Assembly: GCA_036525535.1 (NCBI GenBank)
Contig: DATDAH010000088.1
Location: 1-11,158 of the forward strand
Length of the DNA stretch: 11,158 nucleotides
Direction of reading: 5' to 3'
From: DATDAH01 sp036525535
GTDB lineage: Bacteria > Actinomycetota > Acidimicrobiia > Acidimicrobiales > DATDAH01
Part shown: positions 6,442 through 11,158 of the stretch, in pieces
Layout of the letters: the number at the start of each line of letters is the position of its first letter
Numbering within the stretch: the stretch's first letter is position 1
Made by a program: the position numbers and the translations under genes
Notes under the pieces: generated by a model
Database searches by the model: none
Seen by the model: the letters and a program-made list of their open reading frames with translations, nothing else
Told to the model about the DNA's origin: nothing

Positions 6442-6672
6442 CTAGTCGACGGCGATGTGCTCGACGCCGCCATCGTCCTCCGGTGACGAGCGGGGGACGA
6501 CCCGCCGGGCCACGTCCCCCAGGGTGTCCAGCAGCGCCTCGCCCGCCTTCGGGTCGTCGACGACCTCCTCGGCCACGTCGAGGAAGGCCCGGACCGCGGC
6601 GATCAGCTCCCGCGCCGCGCTCTGGAGGTGGGCCACCGCCTCGCCAGTGCGGTCCTCTGCCGCCTCACTCAT
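6442..6672 (-). CDS. Small acidic helical protein of unknown function
   Basis: This 76-residue protein (start ATG 6672) does not match a family I recognise. About residues 8-58 look helical and amphipathic (LQSAARELIAAVRAFLDVAEE, then a turn at DDPKAGE and LLDTLGDVARRVV). The C-terminal 15-18 residues are acidic and probably disordered, and there is no signal peptide or cysteine. Its start overlaps the 3' end of the ArsA-like gene by 8 nt, with a GGGGA stretch about 6 nt before ATG inside that gene, so it is very likely co-translated with the ATPase. This coupling, the codon use (third positions overwhelmingly G or C) and the reading frame ending just before the next gene support it as real. 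It could be a small partner or regulator of the ATPase, but nothing in the sequence shows this. Confidence 0.7.
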   Translation of the reverse strand: MSEAAEDRTGEAVAHLQSAARELIAAVRAFLDVAEEVVDDPKAGEALLDTLGDVARRVVPRSSPEDDGGVEHIAVD

Positions 6673-7837
6673 CGAGATCCCCGAACACGACGGTCAGTGT
6701 GCCGTCCCGGAGCTTGGCCTCGCGCACTGGCCGGTCGACGAGCGAGTCGGGCAGGGTCATCACCCGGCGGTACGGGCCCAGCGTGATCAGCAGCTCACTC
6801 CCCCGGCGGCCGACGTCCAGCTGGCCCTTCTCGACGAACGGCAGGTCGAGGACGATCGCCCGGCGCCCGTCGACCCGATCGAAGCGCAACGGCTGCCCGG
6901 CGTGCAGGCGGGCCGCCGGCGGGCCGTCGCCGTACAGCTCAACCGCCAGCCGGACGAGGGCGTCGAGGCCGACGACTTCGGTCTCGGCCAGGTGGGCCCG
7001 CAGGATCGGCAGCGGAGCGAAGCCCTCGTCGATGGCGTCCAGGTGCTCGGCCTGGATCGCCTTCCAACGGTCGAACCAGGGGTCGCTCACGGCCGGTGGC
7101 AGGACTCGGTTCACGATGACGGCGTCGACGCTGTACCCGAAGAGGGCCAGATAGGTGTAGGTGCGGCGGGCCTCGGCGATCACCATCTTCTCCGGGTTGA
7201 CGACCAGCCGGGCCGAGCACAGCTCGGGGTCGGCCAGGAGCTCCTTGACCCCGTCGAGTCGGGCGTAGAAGCGATCGGCGGCGCCGAAGACGCGATCGCC
7301 GGCCACGGGGAGTCGGGTCATGCGGCTGACCACGGGGCCGACGACCTTGTTCACTCGGCGGGTCATCGGGAAGACCCGGTCCATGTACCAGCTGAGGACG
7401 TCGGGTAGGGAGAGCAGCCGGATGGTCTCCGCCGTCGGCGCGCAGTCCACCACGATCGTGTCCCAGGCGCCGCTCTCGGCGTGGGCCTTGAGGTCGACGA
7501 GGCCGAACAACTCGTCGAGCCCCGGCAGCACGGCCAACTCCTCGGCCTCGATGCCTTCGACCCCGGCCCAGTCGAAGACCTCGACCAGGTACCCCTGGAT
7601 GTCGTCCCACGCCTCCTCGGTGCGTTCGCGGGCGTCGAGCTGCTGGGCGTGGAAGTGATGACCGACTTCCGTCGGGGCCGAGCCGACGGGCCGATCCAGG
7701 GAGTCGGCCAGCGAGTGGGCCGGGTCGGTGGAGAAGACGAGGGTGCGCTCCCCTCGGGCGGCGCACGCGGCCGCGGTGGCAGCCGCCACCGTCGTCTTGC
7801 CGACCCCGCCCTTTCCGGTGAAGAGGAGGATCCTCAC
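6665..7837 (-). CDS. ArsA/Get3-like ATPase with C-terminal Hsp20-like (alpha-crystallin) domain
   Basis: This 390-residue P-loop NTPase belongs to the ArsA/GET3 (TRC40) family. Seen: the deviant Walker A GKGGVGKTT (8-16); switch I STDPAHSLADS (36-46); VVDCAPTAETIRLLSLP (129-145) as the Walker B/switch II region; and VNRVLP as nucleotide-base-binding segment. The last 74 residues (about 317-390) form a beta-rich unit (AIVLDLPFVEKGQLDVGRRG, then ELLITLGPYRRVMTLP) typical of the ArsA Hsp20-like domain, as in Get3d-type proteins. The metal-binding cysteines of true arsenite pumps and the CxxC dimer site of eukaryotic Get3 are absent, so arsenite export is unlikely. Get3 relatives handle hydrophobic client segments, and a client-binding or membrane-targeting role is inferred. 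GTG 7837 overlaps the SRPBCC stop as GTGA. I recall an orthologous arrangement in Mycobacterium tuberculosis (Rv2184c). Confidence 0.87.
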   Translation of the reverse strand: MRILLFTGKGGVGKTTVAAATAAACAARGERTLVFSTDPAHSLADSLDRPVGSAPTEVGHHFHAQQLDARERTEEAWDDIQGYLVEVFDWAGVEGIEAEELAVLPGLDELFGLVDLKAHAESGAWDTIVVDCAPTAETIRLLSLPDVLSWYMDRVFPMTRRVNKVVGPVVSRMTRLPVAGDRVFGAADRFYARLDGVKELLADPELCSARLVVNPEKMVIAEARRTYTYLALFGYSVDAVIVNRVLPPAVSDPWFDRWKAIQAEHLDAIDEGFAPLPILRAHLAETEVVGLDALVRLAVELYGDGPPAARLHAGQPLRFDRVDGRRAIVLDLPFVEKGQLDVGRRGSELLITLGPYRRVMTLPDSLVDRPVREAKLRDGTLTVVFGDLDE

Positions 7838-8292
7838 CCGGAGGCGGCGACCGCCTCGACCCGGGCCTTCAGGTCGCGCAGGGCGGTCTGCATGATCCGG
7901 GCCTCGGCCCGCCGCTTGACGAACCCGGGCAGGGGCACGACCAGTTCGGCCGTCAGCTCGTAGTCGACGTCGGTGGTCGTGTCGTCGCCGTCCACGGCGT
8001 GGAAGTCATAGCTGCCGTCGAGCTGGCGGGTGATGTCGCCTTCGAGCAGGCGCCAGGCCAGGCGTCCCGGGGCGGCCGTGTAGTCGTAGCCGAGCAGGTA
8101 GGTGGTGCTCCGGCCCATGGCGGCGGCACGGTAGCGCACGACCGAGGCCCGACCGTCGGTGTCGCGGTGCACGATCTCGGCTTCCTTGATGTCCTTGGCC
8201 CACTGGGGATAGGCCTCGAAGTCCGTCGCCACCTCCCAGCAGAGCGCGGGCGGTGCAGCGATCGTGGTGTGCTCCGACGCCTGTTCCGCCAT
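7834..8292 (-). CDS. SRPBCC (START/Coq10-like) family protein
   Basis: This 152-residue protein has the helix-grip fold of small START-like lipid or polyketide-binding proteins. It begins with a beta strand (HTTIAAPP, 8-15), the characteristic CWEVATDFEAYPQWAKDIKE (18-37), then alternating strands (VVRYRAAAMG, TTYLLGYDYTAA, RLAWRLLEG, TTDVDYELTAELVVPLP) and a long C-terminal helix (126-150). This resembles the polyketide_cyc/Coq10 group; I recall the mycobacterial neighbour Rv2185c (TB16.3) as similar. Such proteins bind hydrophobic ligands in a cavity; the ligand here is unknown. The frame is open far upstream, but the conserved fold begins at ATG 8292, preceded by GAGGGA (8301-8296) at slightly short spacing. 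It shares the GTGA overlap with the ArsA-like gene, so the two products are probably made in proportion and may work on the same lipid or hydrophobic client. Confidence 0.85.
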   Translation of the reverse strand: MAEQASEHTTIAAPPALCWEVATDFEAYPQWAKDIKEAEIVHRDTDGRASVVRYRAAAMGRSTTYLLGYDYTAAPGRLAWRLLEGDITRQLDGSYDFHAVDGDDTTTDVDYELTAELVVPLPGFVKRRAEARIMQTALRDLKARVEAVAASG

Positions 8293-8336
8293 GGATCCCT
8301 CGCTTCCGGATCGACCTTGCCCCGCATTGTGGCTGA

Positions 8337-8777
8337 TCAGGGTGTCGGACGCCGACCTCTCGGGTCGTCGCGTTCGGGGAACGAGCCGTACCGGGCCCCC
8401 CACAGGCCGGTCAGACCAAGCGCGAGGAGCGGGGCCAGGACGCCGAAGGCGACGGCCGTGAACGGTCGGGCCGCCGCCGCGGCGACGGTGATCACCGACT
8501 GCACGACGACGGCGCCGAGCAGTCGACGCTTGACCGCTTTCGGCGCGGAGCCGGTGAGGAAGTAGATGCCGGCCACATTGAGCTCGTCGGTCCGGCTGCG
8601 GCCCACCGCGACCACGTAGCTCCAGACGAACGCCACGAAGCCGGCGATGAAGTAGACGACAGCGACCACGGCGTAGGGCACCGCCAACGTGTCGGGGACG
8701 GCGACCGCTCCGGCGGCGAACACGGCCAGGACGACGCTGCTCCAGGTCGCCACCCGGAGGATCCGGGCATCGGTCAC
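8337..8777 (-). CDS. Small four-helix membrane protein of unknown function
   Basis: This 146-residue protein has four predicted transmembrane helices: about 8-28, 34-58, 86-102 and 106-126. The loop between helices 2 and 3 is charged and conserved in appearance (VGRSRTDELNVAGIYFLTGSAPKAVKRR, split around 58-85). The last 15 residues are hydrophilic and rich in Arg, Asp and Pro. There is no catalytic motif that I recognise. GTG 8777 overlaps the glycosyltransferase stop as GTGA; the nearby ATG at 8770 is out of frame. Placement between PimB' and the SRPBCC/ArsA pair matches, as I recall, Rv2186c in the mycobacterial gene order. A role in envelope glycolipid assembly or as membrane partner of the ArsA/SRPBCC pair is an inference from position only. 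Confidence 0.75.
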   Translation of the reverse strand: MTDARILRVATWSSVVLAVFAAGAVAVPDTLAVPYAVVAVVYFIAGFVAFVWSYVVAVGRSRTDELNVAGIYFLTGSAPKAVKRRLLGAVVVQSVITVAAAAARPFTAVAFGVLAPLLALGLTGLWGARYGSFPERDDPRGRRPTP

Positions 8778-9889
8778 GTCTGGAGGGACTCGGCCAGCCG
8801 GGCGGCGAGGACGTCGTAGGCGTACTCCTCCTCGGCCCGGCGTCGGGCCGCAGCGCCCATGGACCGTCGTCGGTCGTCGTCGTCGAGCAGGCGAGCGAGG
8901 GCCGCGACCGTCGCGGGGATTGAGGTGGACGGATCCACCACCAAGCCCGTCTCACCGTTGGCCACGGCCTCGGCCGCTCCGCCGCTCTCCCCGGCCACGG
9001 CGGGCACACCGGCCGCGGCCGCCTCGAGGAACACGATGCCGAAGCCCTCCTGCTCGAGGCCCCGCCAGCGGTTCCGGCAGAGCATGGCGAAGACGTCCGC
9101 ACAGCCGTACAGCGCAGGGAGGTCGCCGTCGGGGACCCGACCACAGAAGACAACCGGGGCCCCGGTCTCGGCGACCAGCTTCTCGAGGCGGTCGCGGTCC
9201 CGACCGGTCCCGCCGATCGCCACGGTCAGGTCGGGGCGGCCCGGCGCCAACTCGGCAGCGGCGCGGATGAGGGTGTCCATGCCCTTCCGGGGGACCAGGC
9301 GACTGAGGCTGACCACGAGAGGCCCGTCGGGTGGGAGCCCGAAGTGGGCCCGAGCCGACGCCCGGGCCGCGGGGTCGAGCGGCCGGAAGCGGTTGGTGTC
9401 CACGCCCGGTGGGACGTGGACGACGGGGAGTGCTCGTCCCGCGGCCCGCACCCCTTCAGCCGCCGGGTACGTCCCCGCAGCGACGACGATCTGGGCCCCG
9501 CGCAGGACCCGGCGCAGCAGGAGGTTGGGGCCGGGCAGGCGTCCGGGAACCGTGACCTCCGCCCCGTGCAGGATTACGCCGTAGGGACGAGCCAGGTGGG
9601 GGCCCAGGAGGCCCACCGGGAGGGCCGGGTCCAGGACCACGAGCTCGGCCCCCACCTCCTCGGCCAGCGCGTCGATGCGGCGGGCGAGGAGGGGCTGCGG
9701 GAGGAGCACCGGGTCCCGGCTGCGCACCACCCGGAAAGGCTGGTCGGCGTCGAACTCGGTGGCCCCGTCATGGGGCGTGGTGAGGACGGTGAACGACTCT
9801 GCGGGCAGCCGCCGCCACAGCTCCCAGAGGTAGGACTGGATCCCCCCGAGCTTCGGCGGGAAGTCGTTGGTGACGAGGAGGTGCTTCAC
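8774..9889 (-). CDS. pimB: GT4 glycosyltransferase, PimB'-like (phosphatidylinositol mannoside mannosyltransferase)
   Basis: This 371-residue GT-B glycosyltransferase of family GT4 closely resembles corynebacterial PimB', which adds the second mannose from GDP-mannose to PI-monomannoside on the cytoplasmic face of the membrane. Seen: N-terminal NDFPPKLGGIQSYLWEL (8-24), nearly the same as in PimB'; the VILHGAEV segment with H109; PPGVDTNRFRP (160-170); the donor-phosphate site SLSRLVPRKGMDTLI with R201 and K202; and the EX7E motif EGFGIVFLE (E281, E289), followed by GVPAVAGESGGAAEAV. Length is normal, and no signal peptide is seen. GTG 9889 overlaps the queG stop as GTGA, and the next gene is joined in the same way. 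The enzyme might use another lipid-linked acceptor if the organism lacks mannosylated phosphoinositides. Confidence 0.82.
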   Translation of the reverse strand: MKHLLVTNDFPPKLGGIQSYLWELWRRLPAESFTVLTTPHDGATEFDADQPFRVVRSRDPVLLPQPLLARRIDALAEEVGAELVVLDPALPVGLLGPHLARPYGVILHGAEVTVPGRLPGPNLLLRRVLRGAQIVVAAGTYPAAEGVRAAGRALPVVHVPPGVDTNRFRPLDPAARASARAHFGLPPDGPLVVSLSRLVPRKGMDTLIRAAAELAPGRPDLTVAIGGTGRDRDRLEKLVAETGAPVVFCGRVPDGDLPALYGCADVFAMLCRNRWRGLEQEGFGIVFLEAAAAGVPAVAGESGGAAEAVANGETGLVVDPSTSIPATVAALARLLDDDDRRRSMGAAARRRAEEEYAYDVLAARLAESLQT

Positions 9890-10932
9890 CCCGTCCCCAC
9901 CCGGGCGTCCAGCCGGTCGAGGGCCCAGGCCGCGTGACGGGCCAGGAGGTCGTCGTCGCCCTCGCGGTACTCGGCCAGCACCGCTCGGACCTCGGGGTCG
10001 TCCCGCCCCCCGCGGTTGCCGAGGGCCACCAGGGCGTTCCGGCGCAGATAGCGCGGGTCGCGCTCGGGGATGTACCAGCGGCCGTGGTCGGCGAGCAGGG
10101 TCTCGTCGTCGGCGCGCAGGAGGGCGATCAGGTCGACCCGGGGCTGGGCGTCCCCTTCGAGCGGGGGGCTGCCTGCGGCGGCGGACCGGCGGTTCACCGG
10201 GCAGACGTCCTGGCAGTCGTCACAGCCGTAGATCCGGTCGTCCAGAGCCTCCCGGAAGGCGTCGGGGAAGTCGCCTGGGGACTGGACCAGCCAGGCCAGG
10301 CAACGGCGGGCGTCGATCACGCCGGGAGCGACGATGGCGCCGGTCGGGCAGGCGTCGACGCAGCGCCGGCACGGGCCGCAGCCGTCCGCCACCGGCTCGT
10401 CGGCGACGGGGAGCTCGGCGTCAGTGACGACGGAGCCGAGGACGAACTCGCTGCCCGCGCCGGGGAGCAGCACCGTGCTGTTCTTGCCGTACCAGCCGAG
10501 TCCCGCTCGCACCGCCGCCTCCCGGTCGACGAGGGCGTTGTCGTCGGCCACGATCCGCGCCTTCCAGCCATCGGCTCGGAGCACTTCGGCCACGGCAGTC
10601 AGGCCGGCCCCGAGGTCGGCGTAGTGGTCACGCCACGCGTACGCCGCGACCCGGCCCGTCGCCCGTGGATCCGGCGGCTCCGGTGCGGCCCGGCGGTACG
10701 AGCGCGCACCAACCACCAGGCTGCGGGCCCCGGGCAGGATGCGCCGTGGATCGGTGCTCCGTTCGGGGTCCCGGTAGGTGAACTGCATCCCGCCGTGAAG
10801 GCCGGCGGCCTTGCGGTTGCTCAGATCCTCGCAGGTCGAGGTGAACACCTCAGCGGCGGCGAAGCCCAGCGCGTCCAGCCCCGCCTCCCGTCCCGCGGCG
10901 CGGAGGCGGTCGGCGAGGGCGGCGGCGGACAC
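9886..10932 (-). CDS. queG: Epoxyqueuosine reductase
   Basis: This cytoplasmic enzyme (348 residues) catalyses the last step of queuosine synthesis, reducing epoxyqueuosine to queuosine at the tRNA wobble position with a cobalamin cofactor and two [4Fe-4S] clusters. Seen: the GGMQFTYRDPERSTDPRRILPGARSLVV region (47-74, split by positions); the catalytic acid region DNALVDREAAVRAGLGWYGKNS with D136; cluster motif CGPCRRCVDACP (C185, C188, C191, C195); the partner cysteines C211 and CDDCQDVCP (C237, C240, C244); and a C-terminal HEAT-like part (RYLRRNALVALGN, about 300-345) that binds tRNA. All ligands are intact. GTG 10932 is the only in-frame start near the conserved N-terminus. A better-placed ATG at 10940, 7 nt after GGAGG, is in another frame. 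No other que gene is in the window. Its presence at the head of an envelope gene set is probably positional. Confidence 0.93.
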   Translation of the reverse strand: MSAAALADRLRAAGREAGLDALGFAAAEVFTSTCEDLSNRKAAGLHGGMQFTYRDPERSTDPRRILPGARSLVVGARSYRRAAPEPPDPRATGRVAAYAWRDHYADLGAGLTAVAEVLRADGWKARIVADDNALVDREAAVRAGLGWYGKNSTVLLPGAGSEFVLGSVVTDAELPVADEPVADGCGPCRRCVDACPTGAIVAPGVIDARRCLAWLVQSPGDFPDAFREALDDRIYGCDDCQDVCPVNRRSAAAGSPPLEGDAQPRVDLIALLRADDETLLADHGRWYIPERDPRYLRRNALVALGNRGGRDDPEVRAVLAEYREGDDDLLARHAAWALDRLDARVGTG

Positions 10933-10965
10933 CCGCCCATGCTCGCACCTCCGCCGGTGGAGTCC

Positions 10966-11154
10966 TCAGCCCGTCCGGGGCTGGTGGCGCAGAGCGGGGA
11001 CCAGACCCGCGTCCTGAAGCAGGCGCAGCTTGCGCTCCTCGGCCACGTCGATGACCACGGCGTCGTCCGCCTCCCGCCCCAGCAGGAACGTCACGACGCA
11101 TTCACCGCACGTCGCCGTGTGCTGCTGCACGCATTCGTCGCAGTCGATCCTCAT
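10966..11154 (-). CDS. 62-aa zinc-finger-like small protein
   Basis: This small protein starts at ATG 11154, only 4 nt from the window end, so its upstream signals are not visible. It opens with two paired cysteine motifs: C5-x2-C8, then C16-x2-C19, with H12 between, which would suit a structural zinc site or redox pair. The second half (ATFLLG-type strand, then DDAVVIDVAEERKLRLLQDAGLVP) has predicted strand and helix content. The C-terminus is basic. The product is intact, ending in TGA 33 nt before queG. I have a general impression that similar proteins lie beside queG or pimB in other Actinomycetota, but cannot verify it. Function unknown: nucleic-acid binding or protein interaction are both possible. 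Confidence 0.7.
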   Translation of the reverse strand: MRIDCDECVQQHTATCGECVVTFLLGREADDAVVIDVAEERKLRLLQDAGLVPALRHQPRTG

Positions 11155-11158
11155 GCCC

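Noticed and set aside
3309..7154. Plus-strand open frame of 1281 codons antisense to the eRF1-like, SMC-like and ArsA-like genes
   Set aside because: Its length follows from the extreme GC content and few stop codons. The translation is repetitive Gly/Val/Asp/Arg-rich text without any domain, and it overlaps several well-supported genes on the other strand.
6665..7837. Arsenite efflux ATPase (ArsA proper)
   Set aside because: There is one nucleotide-binding half, no arsenite-binding cysteines, no arsB or arsR nearby, and a C-terminal Hsp20-like domain.
8860..8895. GTC/GTCG-rich run resembling a microsatellite
   Set aside because: It encodes an Asp/Arg run (DDDDRR) in the PimB' C-terminus in normal codon use; ordinary for this GC content.
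8293..9153. N-terminal extension of the SRPBCC frame
   Set aside because: The extension lies antiphase to the membrane protein and PimB' genes and is Arg/Pro/Gly-rich; the conserved fold and a Shine-Dalgarno sequence start at 8292.

Overview
The window is very GC-rich (roughly 70% by eye), densely coded actinobacterial chromosome. Many genes start with GTG, several promoters look leaderless, and there are no mobile elements, RNA genes or CRISPR arrays. The gene set fits Actinomycetota: a PimB'-type mannosyltransferase followed by a small membrane protein, an SRPBCC protein and an ArsA-like ATPase, plus a ROK glucokinase. I lean towards class Acidimicrobiia, but that is an inference from gene content and not a computed placement.

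Layout. Positions 2-304 (+) are the 3' end of glycerol kinase. A TetR-family regulator follows (+, best start GTG 330, end 917), with a perfect 22-bp palindrome between the two genes. It meets the rest of the window tail to tail, with only 3 nt between stop codons. Everything from 921 to 11154 is on the minus strand: eleven genes with no gap above about 54 nt. In transcription order they are a 62-aa zinc-finger-like protein, queG, pimB-like glycosyltransferase, four-helix membrane protein, SRPBCC protein, ArsA/Get3-like ATPase with an Hsp20-like tail, 76-aa acidic protein, SMC/Rad50-like coiled-coil protein with a degenerate ATPase head, eRF1-superfamily (Vms1/Balon-like) protein, ROK glucokinase, and an AlaC-type aminotransferase. 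No stretch over 300 bases lacks a gene.

Functional reading. Three successive junctions (queG/pimB, pimB/membrane protein, SRPBCC/ArsA) share the same 4-nt GTGA stop-start overlap, which points to one translationally coupled unit. It may link envelope glycolipid synthesis (PimB') with a membrane-protein or lipid-handling module (Get3-like ATPase plus SRPBCC). Putative leaderless promoters (TANNNT followed by 6-8 nt and the start codon) precede tetR, the eRF1-like gene and alaC. The 3' half (eRF1-like, glucokinase, aminotransferase) may therefore be transcribed separately from the upstream operon.

The two least ordinary proteins are the SMC-like protein, which keeps the SMC layout but seems to have lost Walker A, the catalytic glutamate and the H-loop histidine, and the eRF1-like protein, which has a zinc ribbon but no GGQ motif. 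I found no self-evident new defence or mobile system.
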